DNA of 64,000 bases from Monocercomonoides exilis (taxonomy: Eukaryota > Preaxostyla > Oxymonadida > Polymastigidae): assembly GCA_001643675.2 (NCBI GenBank), contig LSRY02000060.1, positions 166,001 to 230,000 on the forward strand, in the 5' to 3' direction. This document shows positions 1 to 11,116 of the stretch, in pieces (within the stretch, counting starts at the first letter, position 1; the number at the start of each line of letters is the position of its first letter). The notes under the pieces were generated by a model, which ran no database searches, was not told the origin of the DNA, and saw only the letters and a program-made list of their open reading frames with translations. Both the position numbers and the translations under genes were made by a program.

Positions 1-1232
1 GCCACCAGGAATCAGGCGCTCCTTCATACTGCATCGCCTTTGTCGTCTTTTTCCCTCTTCCAATTATAAAATGCACAGGCACATGAGGTGCTTTGATTGG
101 CCTGTCGATGTACCGTTGAGTCATCGCCAGGGCTTCATCTGCCAAATATCTGTTTGTCGACGTAAACACATGAGACATGTTCCGAAGAGTAATCGTCTCT
201 CCGATGCTGGGAATTGTCGCAATAATCGTGTCGTCAGCATACGCGTTCTTGTTCGGCAGCATCCAGAAAATGGAACCAAATTCCTTCGCCATTTCGTGGG
301 TAGCTTTGGCGCCGACTGTTGGAATCGACCATTTGTGAGGTGAGGCAAGATGCGCAAATGCTTCGGTTGCTCCGCCATATGGCCCGCTGATAGATATGAA
401 CGATGCAACATATTGGTCAACCCAATCTTGTGTCACATAACGAGTCATGAAAGTGTGTATAAAGATGCACCCTACAAATTATTAGTTGTTTATTTCAAAA
501 ATTAAAATGATTAAATGATAAAAAGCAACATAACAACAAAAGCAGTACCGCAACTGTGTCCTATTAAATGAACCTTTTTTCCGTTATTGAGGTTTGATGC
601 TTTTTCCACAAGATCTTTAAAGTTTGCAAACATTCCATTTTCCATACATGTTTTTGGATGAGCAATTCTCCAATCATACTGAAATTAAAAACAAAATATA
701 AAACTATAACAAAATGCCTATACACACAGGTGCGCCAAATAAATTCTTTCCAGTTTGATATCCAGCTTTTTTAAACGCTTTGACAATTGTATTAAACATT
801 CTTGTAACAGTTTTCACAACAGGGTCAAGATATTTAATTCCCTGTTAAATAAAAAGCAAACAAATAATTTTCAACATATGCACTATCCTTTCAAACCTTA
901 ACTCCACCAAAATCCACTGGGCGAACCTCAATATGATTTGCTGATAAGAATGTCTCATTAACAGGATCGTAATGAGTTTTAATATCTTTTATATATTTTG
1001 GCAAAAGTCCTGGCAATGTTCTTGCGAAATCAAGCCATAACGTTGACCATTTTGTTCCCGTTTTATTTCTATATTCCAAGTGACTTCCAGCAAGACCTGG
1101 AACAAGAACAACTGGATCAAGTTCTTGACGCCTCTCTATTTCATCAATAAACATTTCTTCTTCATCTTCAAGCTCTTCAAATTCATCAGCTGCAAACGCT
1201 GAGAGAAATGTCAAACAAATACACACCCACAT
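1..1232 (-). CDS. LCAT/PDAT-family acyltransferase, 3' end beyond window
   Basis: Lecithin:cholesterol / phospholipid:diacylglycerol acyltransferase family, a secreted or ER-lumenal alpha/beta-hydrolase moving acyl groups from phospholipid. Exon 1 (897-1232) starts with a signal peptide (MWVCICLTFLSAFAA), an acidic stretch and the family N-terminal motif PVVLVPGLAGSHLEY. Spliced on the minus strand: introns at 842-896 (GTTTGA..ACAG), 679-727 (GTGTGT..TCAG) and 472-548 (GTACTG..GTAG). Exon 2 reads GIKYLDPVVKTVTRMF, exon 3 YDWRIAHP and ends in the nucleophile elbow GHSCG, whose last Gly codon is split by intron 3. Exon 4 continues SISGPYGGATEAF, the counterpart of the family SIGAPWGG segment, and HVPVHFIIGRGKK. 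The catalytic Asp and His would lie beyond position 1. All joins keep frame. Family assignment is firm; LCAT versus PDAT versus lysosomal phospholipase type is not settled. Confidence 0.88.
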
Positions 1233-1375
1233 TCGAGAAAAATAAATTTATGCAATTTGATCAATCGATCAAATCAATATTTAAAATATAAAAAATGTGA
1301 CCAGAAATGGTAAATGTTTGATAAAATATCTTATATATATAACTGTTTGTACAAAAACAAAAAATATTTCGAATT

Positions 1376-4300
1376 CTACTCTTCAGATGCTCTGATTTCT
1401 GTATTTTTCGAAATATTTCCAATTTTTTTTGAAAATCCTTTTTGTTTGCTTTTTGTTGTGAAAGGTTGGCTGTAACTAGCTGATACAGGAGAGCAGGGCA
1501 TTGAATGGGGACGGCTGTTGCAGTGCTGGAAATGTGGCTTATATGAATTGAAGGGAAGAAGAGCACCTTGATTCTGATATGGAGAGGAAGGCACAGGTGA
1601 TAGAGGAGAGAAAGGCGGATGAAGATGAGGAGGAGGAGAACGATATGGCTGGAAAGAAGGAGAGGTGGGAAAATGAGGAGAAAATTGAGGAGAAGAAACA
1701 TTGAATCCAAGATTTGGGGAAGAAGGAATGAATGATTGAGGAGACTGAATTGGAGAGAACGAGGAAGAAAGAGAAGAAGAAAGTTGAAGAGAAGGTTGGG
1801 GTAGTGCAGGAGGAGGGGGAGGAGGAGGTGAAGAAGAAAACGAAGAAGCTGAAGAAGCAGAAAAGCGAGACGAAAATTGAGCCGGAACAGCAGTGGTAGC
1901 AAAAGTCGGAGAAGGCAAAGAATAAGCATTCACACAGCAACTCTGATGATTGGAAGTAGGGTTGCGCGGAGAGATAGAACGCGAATAAGAGCGAGAGGAG
2001 TGTGGAACAGAAGAAGGCTGCAATGAAGATGAAACAGGAGACTGCATGTTTGAAGGCAAGTTGCTTGGCATGCGAGGAGAGGAAGAAAAGAACGGCTGGA
2101 AAAGGCCAAAAGAGCCACTGCCTTTTGAATATTCAGAATTCAAAGAGCGCAATGTTCTCGCTTTGGGGATAGAGAATGAATCAAGTTTGGTTGCAGAAGA
2201 AGAAGAAGAGGAAGAATTGGGATAAGAAGAAAATGAAGGTGAGCGAGAAGGTGAATGAATCGGTGAGTCAGCCAGCGAGCCTCCATAATCAGTGCCCAGA
2301 AGACTTTCTTCCATAAATGCCGCCTTGAATGGTGAAGACTCAAACAGCAAGCAATCAGCACCCTCACTTCTTCTCAGCCATTTCTCAGCCTCAAGCAACC
2401 AGCCAGGCTTCTCTTTCATCCTCACCATCGCTTTGAGCTCGTTTTTTTGATCCTCATTCAAAATACCTTCCCTCCACAACGTATCTATCACATCCTCCAC
2501 AAACACCCTCTCCTCTCTTCTTGGAGTTTCCTGATAGATGCAATGGAACAACCAACAAAGATATGGAAAAATGATCCCTCGTTCTCCAGCCATCCTCACA
2601 AACATACCAACCAACAGGACACACAGAGCATTCCTCTCTTCGCCTAAGGGAGGATAGCAGCACCAAACAACACACAGAAGCCAGGTGAAGCACTGCAGCG
2701 AGGAGGAATCAGTGGAGTGTGTCACACACCACTCTAAAGCACTGGCACAGGCATCAGATCCACACACAGCAAGTTCTAACTCACACAGCCACTGAGAAAG
2801 AAGAGGGACGGATGAAAAGATGGAGAGGATGGAAGATAAAGGAGATGTTGGGGCAGAGGCAGAGGATGATGAATGACCAGGAGATTGATTGAAGAAAGTC
2901 AGGAATTTTGAAGAAGTTGAAGAAGTTGAAGAAGTTGAAGAAGTTGAAGAAGTTGAAGAAGTTGAAGAAAAAAAAGAAGAATTCGATGAAGAAGAATGAT
3001 TAGGTTGTTTTGAATGTGTCGAAATTATAGGAGATGAATTCGGTGAATAGCACAACGCAGAAAGCGCTGTTTTCACCGAAGAAGAAGAAGAAGAATACGT
3101 TGATGAAGATGATGAATCACAAATCTTCAAATTCGACTGTTTGCGATTGCAATCACCATCATTTTGTGTTCTTATTCCCTTTTCTGCCTCTCCCTTTCCA
3201 TCAGCACATTTTTCTTCCTCCTCATCTGGATGAACAATTTTGCTTATTATTGGGTGTCTGGCGCTGAGGAAGCACTCAGGAACATCCCATCTCTTCCCCT
3301 GTGCATATCGGATCACTCTTTTGCCGCTTTCTTCCTCCGAAATCCCGTTCAGTGCACAGAAAACACGCCATTTGTAGTACTCGTTCCCTTCTCCACCTTC
3401 GCGCAGGAAACTGAACAACGGGAACTGCTTCTTCTCTTCCCGCATCTTTGTTTCAAACCCTTTCCCTTTCACCACAACATACATCGCCATCTTTTCAATC
3501 ACGTGCTCCAAATCAACATTTTCCGGAGGAGCTGCAGGAAAAATAGCGTTCTTGTTCTGATTCAATGAAAAGATTTCTTCGTTCGTTGGGTGATTTTGGT
3601 TGTCTTCCTTTTCATCCTTTTCCTCATTTTTATCTTTGTTCATTTTTTTCTTCTTTCTTGCTGAGTTGTTACTATGGTGATACAACGGAATATTCTTTTT
3701 CGCATATCCAATATGCATACAGCACTGTTTTTCTATTTCTTGTTTGCCTTTTTCAATTTCCTTTTCCTTCTCTTCCCCTTCCCCGATCCCTTCCTTTTCC
3801 TTATTTCCTTTCATCTCTTTCATTTCCTTCAGTGCTGCCTCCACTGTCAGCTTTGCACAGACTGCCTCCTCTGTCGTGAAGAACGCTACAAACGCATATC
3901 GCTTCTTCTGATTCACCGCCACATAATCCAGCGGCCCAAACTCCCCAAACAGCTGCCGCACATCCCGCTCTCCCGTGCCAGCGGGGAAGTTGCGGATCCA
4001 CAGCGTGCGCTGCGCCTCCCCCGCTTCCCACTCCGCCTCAACCACAGCCTCAGGGAACACTCCAGAGCGCAGCACCGCCTCCGCCTCGCTGATCCGCCCG
4101 TAGCTGCACAGAAGAGAGAACCCTCCGATCGCAAAGCGGAACGTGTCGATGGAGTCTGGCTCTGACGACAGTACACCCGAAGAAGAGCTCTGTACGTACT
4201 CTGAACTATCTGCTGTGCTTTTTGATGGAATGTCGCTGGATATAGAGGCTGCGGATGAAGAGGATTCCTCAAGGCAAGAAGAAGAAGAAGAAGGCAAAGA

Positions 4301-5824
4301 AGAAGAAGTTGATGATGAAGACGACGATGAAGATGTCGATGAACAGTGCAAATGAAATGATGATTGCGAAGAAATTGAAACGGCTGGAGTGTTTGCCGAA
4401 TTTTCAGTGGAAGCTTCTGCTGTCTGACATTGGAGTTTGTTCTGTTCAGCAGCAAAATCAGAACTCTTTGCAGCAACTTCGTCCTTCTCCGCCAAAGCAG
4501 AGAGCGCAGCTTCTGCCGATCGAGTGCCCTCCAGCCGAGGTGTGTGCCTGATGCCAAATTCGCTATTTTCCGGTGGCTCTGCTTTGGCTGTTGCTGCTGC
4601 TGGTTCTGCTGCTGCTTGCTCTTTCTGAATGGCGAAGCCATCACCACACAATGAATCATTCCCAATCTGATTCGCGCCACGCTTTCCTTGAAGGCAGCCA
4701 ACAGAGCTATTTACGCTTTTTTGCAGCGTCTCTTCTGTGGCTGCGCTTTCTCGTGAAGAATCTGCAGAAGAGCTTGGCTGGCTAAGGCAATGCAGCTTTG
4801 TGGTGCTTGGCTTTGAAGTCAGAAGCGTCGCAGTCTCTTCAAACAGACTGTCGTCAGCGTAAAAGCCACAGTCTTCAGCAACTCGGATGCTTTCTTCGTG
4901 CTTCGGATTGCTCCCGCGCTTTATGCTGTCTATCGCTTTCCTGCAATCCAGCTCCCTTAAAAAATTCACAAATGCACAGCATTTTCCTCGAATAATTCGA
5001 ATAGATTCAACTGCTCCAAATTTCGAAAAAAATTGGTACAATTTTTTTTCTTCCAATTCTTTTGGCAGTCCTCCAACCCAAATCGTCTTTTTTCTTTCTT
5101 TTGACAAATCAACAAATTCTTTTGAAAAAGCATCTGACCCATCGAACGAAATGCCTTTATATCCTGCTGAATGCAAATTCTCAAATAACCGACTTGAGAA
5201 AAGGCGGAGCCGAAATGGATTTGCCGGTTCCTTGCTTTCTTTATTCGTTAACTCACTTTTTTTATTGGGATCATCATGCGAAGGAGTCGTCAAAGGAGGA
5301 AGCTGAAAATATGTCGCTTGCGCAACAGGCATATGCCACCCGTCATGCGACTGGCCAGCTGAAAGTCCATCGTTGCCATATGCATTTTGATACGGCGTAT
5401 TTGATAGAGAACAATATTGATAAAAACACCCATCTTGAAAAGAAAAGATATAAATTCTTCTAAAAATCACAAAAAAATACATACCAAACGGGTTATTTTC
5501 CGCTACAGGAAAATAATACCCAGGCAAATAAGACAATTGGGGATAAATATATGGAGAAAGATATTGATTTTGAAGCGAAGAATACATCATCTCTCCCCCT
5601 TCATATGCGCAGGAAATAGATTTTTCACTGTCTTTTTGCGCAAAGGATGCATATTGCATGCAGCAATCAGCCCGAGGGTCCAAAACATTCTTTCCAGCAA
5701 AATATCGTTTATAATGGTTGCAAAAAAATAAATTAAAATTTTCTGAATGATAATCACGATTTGGACGCTGGGCGAATCGGTAGCTATCTATTTCTGTGAA
5801 TTGTTTGAACAACCCAATTAACAT
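1376..5824 (-). CDS. RRM-RRM-SURP RNA-binding protein (U2SURP/SR140-like), full-length left copy
   Basis: Predicted nuclear pre-mRNA splicing protein. In unspliced numbering, RRM1 is near residues 246-310 (RNP2 IWVGGL, RNP1 KCCAFVNF) and RRM2 near 606-680 (RNP2 LWIRNF, RNP1 KRYAFVAF). A SURP/SWAP module near 764-830 has EHVIEKMAMYVVVKGKGFE followed by FPLFSFL and YYKWRVF, as in SR140/U2SURP. An all-helical region follows that could be a divergent CID, then a Ser/Pro-rich tail with a seven-proline run. An intron at 5434-5484 (GTATGT..TTCAAG, 51 bp, a multiple of three) probably removes MYFFVIFRRIYIFSFQ. Two RRMs differ from animal U2SURP, which has one. The stop is TAG. The part from 3079 outward to 5824 lies in the left palindrome arm; the C-terminal third lies outside it and has no counterpart in the right copy. 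The next gene downstream on this strand starts 143 bp away. Confidence 0.85.
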   Translation of the reverse strand: MLIGLFKQFTEIDSYRFAQRPNRDYHSENFNLFFCNHYKRYFAGKNVLDPRADCCMQYASFAQKDSEKSISCAYEGGEMMYSSLQNQYLSPYIYPQLSYLPGYYFPVAENNPFGMYFFVIFRRIYIFSFQDGCFYQYCSLSNTPYQNAYGNDGLSAGQSHDGWHMPVAQATYFQLPPLTTPSHDDPNKKSELTNKESKEPANPFRLRLFSSRLFENLHSAGYKGISFDGSDAFSKEFVDLSKERKKTIWVGGLPKELEEKKLYQFFSKFGAVESIRIIRGKCCAFVNFLRELDCRKAIDSIKRGSNPKHEESIRVAEDCGFYADDSLFEETATLLTSKPSTTKLHCLSQPSSSADSSRESAATEETLQKSVNSSVGCLQGKRGANQIGNDSLCGDGFAIQKEQAAAEPAAATAKAEPPENSEFGIRHTPRLEGTRSAEAALSALAEKDEVAAKSSDFAAEQNKLQCQTAEASTENSANTPAVSISSQSSFHLHCSSTSSSSSSSSTSSSLPSSSSSCLEESSSSAASISSDIPSKSTADSSEYVQSSSSGVLSSEPDSIDTFRFAIGGFSLLCSYGRISEAEAVLRSGVFPEAVVEAEWEAGEAQRTLWIRNFPAGTGERDVRQLFGEFGPLDYVAVNQKKRYAFVAFFTTEEAVCAKLTVEAALKEMKEMKGNKEKEGIGEGEEKEKEIEKGKQEIEKQCCMHIGYAKKNIPLYHHSNNSARKKKKMNKDKNEEKDEKEDNQNHPTNEEIFSLNQNKNAIFPAAPPENVDLEHVIEKMAMYVVVKGKGFETKMREEKKQFPLFSFLREGGEGNEYYKWRVFCALNGISEEESGKRVIRYAQGKRWDVPECFLSARHPIISKIVHPDEEEEKCADGKGEAEKGIRTQNDGDCNRKQSNLKICDSSSSSTYSSSSSSVKTALSALCYSPNSSPIISTHSKQPNHSSSSNSSFFSSTSSTSSTSSTSSTSSTSSKFLTFFNQSPGHSSSSASAPTSPLSSILSIFSSVPLLSQWLCELELAVCGSDACASALEWCVTHSTDSSSLQCFTWLLCVVWCCYPPLGEERNALCVLLVGMFVRMAGERGIIFPYLCWLFHCIYQETPRREERVFVEDVIDTLWREGILNEDQKNELKAMVRMKEKPGWLLEAEKWLRRSEGADCLLFESSPFKAAFMEESLLGTDYGGSLADSPIHSPSRSPSFSSYPNSSSSSSSATKLDSFSIPKARTLRSLNSEYSKGSGSFGLFQPFFSSSPRMPSNLPSNMQSPVSSSLQPSSVPHSSRSYSRSISPRNPTSNHQSCCVNAYSLPSPTFATTAVPAQFSSRFSASSASSFSSSPPPPPPPALPQPSLQLSSSLSSSFSPIQSPQSFIPSSPNLGFNVSSPQFSPHFPTSPSFQPYRSPPPHLHPPFSPLSPVPSSPYQNQGALLPFNSYKPHFQHCNSRPHSMPCSPVSASYSQPFTTKSKQKGFSKKIGNISKNTEIRASEE
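2905..2970. repeat. 9-bp tandem repeat (GAAGAAGTT units)
   Basis: Seven near-perfect 9-bp units. On the minus strand they encode the Ser-Ser-Thr repeats of the U2SURP-like protein linker. They lie just outside the palindrome breakpoint near 3079. Confidence 0.85.
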
Positions 5825-7206
5825 GGATGGCCTATTGCCATATTATTTTTCCTCTTTTACCGAAAATACATGAAAGCAAATTCATGTTCAACCTCAATTT
5901 CCATTTCTCAAGCATTCATTACGTAATTGACAATTGAAAATCCATCAGTTTATCTGGAAACTTCATTATTTGAAACCCGATCATAATTGTTGGTGTGGAA
6001 AAAAAATTCCATATTTTCCAAATTATTAAAAATCCTGCTTTTTATTTTCTTCATTGTTCTTGCCAGTTAAGCTTTGCCGTTCTGAGGCAACTGCAAAGAG
6101 CGATGCAATACACGCATGCATTCTGAATTTCGGGGAAGATGCGCCGAACTTGATTCCACACTCCATTTGTTGGAAGCTCGGGCTTATTCGCTGCGAGAAA
6201 TAAGTATCTGCCGAATGGCCTGCTCGGAGTGCATAAAATATTTGGATAGCAACGGTCAGTGGAGAAAGAGAAGCCAAACAAGTTGGAGTCGGAGAAGAAG
6301 ATTGAAACTTTGTGAATTTTGATGAGGAACGGCTTGACAAAGTTGAAAAGGAAGCTCACCAAATAAATGGAAAGAGCACAACGTTTTGACAATGATTCGT
6401 GCCCAACAGATTACCAAGAGAGCGCTGCGAGTTTTTTAAAGGCGTGAAATGCTATTGATGCAAATGTCAGTTGCTTTATATCTTTTGATTGATAGCTTTC
6501 TTTGCTCAAACGAAAAGTGAGGAATCAGTACCAGATTTTAAAAGTTGTTAGATAAACTGCCAGATGAGTTTATAAACATTTTTTCCCCAAAGCAAAATAA
6601 TCCACGAAACAAAATAGGAAATGGGAAAATTGCCTTCAAAGATTTGAAAATTAAGAGAATTGTTGAAAAAAAAAGAAAAGGATAGAAAGTTAATGATAAG
6701 AATTTGGGAAAAAACATTACACGAGAAAAATCTGGTGATGATCCAAGTCGTGACGGAAAAGAGCTGGAAAAGGAAACATCAAACATGAAAAGAAGAAGCT
6801 CCTTTTTTCATTCGGAGAGTAAGAGCAAATTGACTTCAAGGAGACATGATTGTGAAATATTGATAGGAGACATTCAAGAAAAACTCTGCATGCTGACATC
6901 AGTCATCTGTCATGCCTTCCTTCAATGCTTCAGTGGATGTTTATTTCAACAAAAAATAAAAGTGAAGATTCCGAATTTGGATGCATTAGCAAGGAAATTT
7001 CTTTATTAATGCAAGTCAATAAGAAAAACTCTGCTTTCAGCCATAATAAATATTTCTTAATTACAGTAATTTACTAATATTTCTAACTTGCTCCTTGTTC
7101 TCTGAAAGACAATTTTTCCAGATAAAAGGCAATCAGAAACAAAGTTTGTTTGCTCTTTTCGTATTAGAATTTCTTTTTGAATTATCGTTGAACTGTATTT
7201 ATTTGG
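5825..7206. promoter_or_regulatory. divergent intergenic region, left arm
   Basis: 1.38 kb between two genes transcribed away from each other, so it should hold both promoters. It is AT-rich with poly-A/T runs. It also contains short open frames of uncertain reality: 6026-6340 and 6051-6392 on the minus strand and 6704-7009 on the plus strand. The first has a stretch loosely like the C-terminal half of eIF2B delta; see findings. No confident gene was recognised. Confidence 0.5.
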
Positions 7207-10200
7207 ATGAATAAAACTTTGCAGTCAAGCAGCAGAATGGCACACATCGTTATGAATATTTTGGGGCTGACAATATTCATTCAAACTTTTTTCGCCAATG
7301 AGTTAGCTGATTCTTTCGAGGCACAATTTCACAATGACTATCTATCGTATGGATTTATGCTTGTGTGGAAAATGCAGATAATTGTTATGTTTTAGCCGTG
7401 TGTTGTTTTGCTGCCACATTGTCAATTCTTCAATAGAGTTAGGATCAGTTGAACTTCTTCAGCCAGTGGAAAGAAGTATTATTCAGGGACATGAGAATTC
7501 TTGTCTTTCAGTTGCATCTTGCACAGTTGCATGCCGAGGGTCCTCTGTCATTGCACCTTTCGATTCCGTTCTTCATTCAAGAATCGCAAACATTTCGATC
7601 AGGACTATAGGAAATCCGGAGCTTTTTCCGCCTTTGATGTCTTCAAGAACTGTATTTCAAGGAAACAACCAATATTCAAGCACAGCTATCAGTTCTTCCA
7701 TTTTTTCTTCCTTTCAACTGACCGCTGCACCATTTATAACTTCGTCAGCTTTTTCGGCAGATGAATTGTCAAAGTTGGTATTCAGCAACATTTCTCTGAT
7801 GATGGCTTATATCCCGCTGAATCAAGAGCCTGCATCAGGCGTTTCACATATTTCTTGTTGCTCATTTTATGATGTTTCAAATGTGTTTTATGGAGGCATT
7901 GTCAGAACAATCGGTGATCCATCTTTTTCTCATTTTTTGATCAACAACTCATTTTTTTCATGCTCACGGGCAACCAACGATGACTTCACAAACAATTCTT
8001 CAATGGATAGGATCATTTATTCTTCACAAAAACGATTTATCCGATGTGAATGGCATAGTTGCATCGTGAATAACACAACATCTTGGGATGCAGACGGGTC
8101 TGGCGGTGCGATATGCATCATATCGCAGCCGAATTCAGAAATTGTTGTTGACCAGTGTTTATTTGAAGGGTGCTATGCATCGGGCCATGGAGGTGCAATT
8201 GCCAGCTATTATTCCGGAACACTAATTCTTTCAATGTCAACTTTCGAAAACTGCTCATCCAAATCAGGGACTGGAGGTGCCATATCTGTTGAAGGTGTTT
8301 TAGGATGCTGTTCAGTCCAAAATAACAATTGCTTAAATTGCACCACATTGGATTATGGAGGAGGAATTTATGTTTTCACGGACAGAATGTTGTTTGAAGA
8401 TTGCATTGAAAATCAGAAAACAAGTGTTCTGTTTAAAGAGGAAGAAAAACAAATGGATGAAAAAATTATGATTTTCAATTGCAACTTTCGCTTTTGTTCA
8501 ACTGCTCGTCAATACGGAGGGGGATTGAGTTTGCCATCGGGAACACTTTGTGCAATAGTGAGCAACTGCCATTTTTTTGAATGCAGTTCAGAGAGCAAGG
8601 GTGGAGGAATGAGATATAGGTTGTATTCCCATCACTTGCTGACTCAGGTTTTATTCAGGTATTTGTTTTTTGATAAATGCAGTTGTAGAAGTGACAGCAG
8701 CAGAAGTGGCCACGACATATATTTAGATGACTCGTACAATCGCTCTGCAGAAACCCAGTTTGAATCATGTTATTCAACCAACTTATTGGCTCAGAGGCTT
8801 TGCAAGGACAATGGCACAGCATATTACTTCCCGGATTGGCTTTTGAGCGGGTATCTTTTCCGCTATGTTGGAACAGAAGGAAATGACAATGATGCATTGT
8901 GCGGGATGAGTTCCACGAGCAGCTGCTTAACGATTGAAAAAGCTATTGAGTTGTCATCTTCAAAAGGACAACAACAACTTCTGCTTCTTCCTGGTGTGTT
9001 TAATCCCCGCATTGCTGTAGATACACAGGATAAAGAAATTTTAATCACAGAAACTGAATCAAATTCTTCAGAGGTTTCGTCAAAATCTTTGTCTGCATCT
9101 TCTGATTCGCTTTTTGTACTGTCTTCTGGAGTTATGTTCATTGACTCATTGAGAATTACACATTTTCTGACAGATTCAAATATGGCGTCCCATCTATTTT
9201 CCATGATCTCACAACAAGGAAGACTTGTGCTGAGATCTGTCATAATTTCATCGCAAGGACAACAGCCATCATCAACATTCACATCTTCATTGTTCCACAT
9301 CGTTTTCTCACAACTGCGTTTTGAAGATGTGATGATTCGCAATTTTCTGATTGAAACATCTCTTTTCACTGAGCATACTTCTTCGTCATCTCAACTGTCA
9401 ATGTTCAACAATGTGTCGTTTCAACAAATCACTCGGACTGTAGGAAATGGGACAATAATTTCAAAAATACTGCTTTCCTCAGAGCAATTTTTCATCACAA
9501 ACACAACGCTTGAAGATTGCAGCTGCTCATCTGGAAACGGAGGAGGAATGTATTTGCGCTCGACAGATGCAACAAACACAATTAGTATTTGTGACAAAGG
9601 GAATGCAAAGTTCAGCCAATGTTCTGTTCCAGCAAAACGACAGGATAGAGGAAAAGGAGGGGGGATGTATATTCAAGGTGTTTCCGATAGTTGGACATTG
9701 AAATTTGGAGATGTGTCATTTGAAGAATGCAAAGCATGGAAAGGATCTCACTTGTTTGTCGAAGGATCGAATCTTTCTGAACTTGTGAATAAAAGGACAA
9801 TTGGCTTTTTTGTGGACATTTCAGGCAGCTCATCTTTTGACGAATTGTCTGGATTTGAAAACAAAAACACAACTGCTGCGATTCCACTTGTCCTGTTTTT
9901 GAGAACTTTTTCTGCCCCAGCCTTTGTGAGTGGACTTGATGAAGGAACAGATTACAGACTCTGTGGATACCAAGATTATCCTTGCTCGTCGATTGAAGCA
10001 GCATGCAGCAATCGTTTTCTTTCTCAAAAGCATATAATTAGACTTCTGAATTCCTATGTTTTTGATGATGAAATTATTTTTGATAAGGATTCGAACGAAA
10101 TTGATGTGGAGCGTGTTGGAGCAGAAATACTTGTTCACTCACTTTCCCCAATTGTTCACAACGCAATAGTTATAAACAAAGTGACAACAACAATTGATAA

Positions 10201-11116
10201 TATAACTTTTGTTCTTGGAGAGATAAATGGGAGATGTAGTTTTATTGAAACGACGATGAATGAATTTTCTCTTGGGAACTGTTCATTAACGCAACATTCA
10301 AATGCTTCTCACATAACTTACTCATTCATCACTGCAAGTGGAGGAAGAATATGCGTTCAACATTTTTCTTCAGACTTATCCCAAAACATGTTGTTTGACT
10401 CAAAGGGCATGATTAACGTATGCGAAAAAAGTGGATGCACGCTAATTGATGTCAAATTGAGCGGTGTTTTGCTGCAGAATTTTGATGATGGGGTGATTGC
10501 CGCATCATCCAGCGGATCAGTTGTAATTCAAAATTGCTCATTCAACAACTCTTCCTTAGCAACTGGCGGATATATAGTTTCAAAAAGTGGATCTGCACTA
10601 ACAATTGAGAATACAACATTTGGCAATGTGACTCGAACAACAGGAAATGGATCATGTGTTGAGTTTTCTTCGACAAAGGATTCGTATCAAGTGTTATCAA
10701 TATCGAATTCCACATTCGCAAATTGCAAGATACGAGAAAATAAAAAAGGAGGTGGCGGATTATATGTAATGCTGAAAAAGCCAACTCAATTCTGTCTGGT
10801 GGCATCAACTATTGAATCTTGTTCTGCACCAATATTAACAGGAACAGAAGGAAAAGGTGGAGGAATGATGATCGATATCCTTGACGAAACATTTTTTTCT
10901 CTGTCGACATTATTCATGGACCTGAATCAAGCGGAATACGGAAACGATCTATTTATTTATTCATTTGATCTATCATCAAGTGCAAATGGTGATTCTTTTC
11001 CACTTTTTCCCCATCACTTCCATATTCCGAAACTTCATGCGTTGGGATTGATTCAAAATGGCCAAGCACAAGAATTCCATTGGTTTATTATTTTCTCGAA
11101 AAAGAACTTGTTGTGA
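7207..11116 (+). CDS. giant gene, left copy, segment 1: signal peptide and first beta-helix modules
   Basis: Open from exon 1 through the 7347-7395 intron to a stop at 11116. It is really in frame only to about 11005, where TTTTTCCCC has five T against six in the right arm; after that the residues are out-of-frame (HHFHIPKLHALG). It contains dense GGAI/GGGI beta-helix turns, many N-glycosylation sequons and CGxxxxxC modules 1 (ALCGMSSTSSCLTIEKA, about 8895) and 2 (RLCGYQDYPCSSIEAA, about 9957). A mid-region 9.0-9.4 kb is Ser-rich without GGG turns. Confidence 0.75.

Noticed and set aside
121-420. 99-codon minus frame inside the LCAT-like gene
   Set aside because: It is in a different frame from the spliced exon 4, which reads the conserved SISGPYGGATEAF segment.
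1261-1940. Leu/Phe-rich and Ser/Phe-rich minus frames at 1261-1929 and 1539-1940
   Set aside because: They are out-of-frame shadows of the Ser/Pro-rich C-terminus of the U2SURP-like gene.
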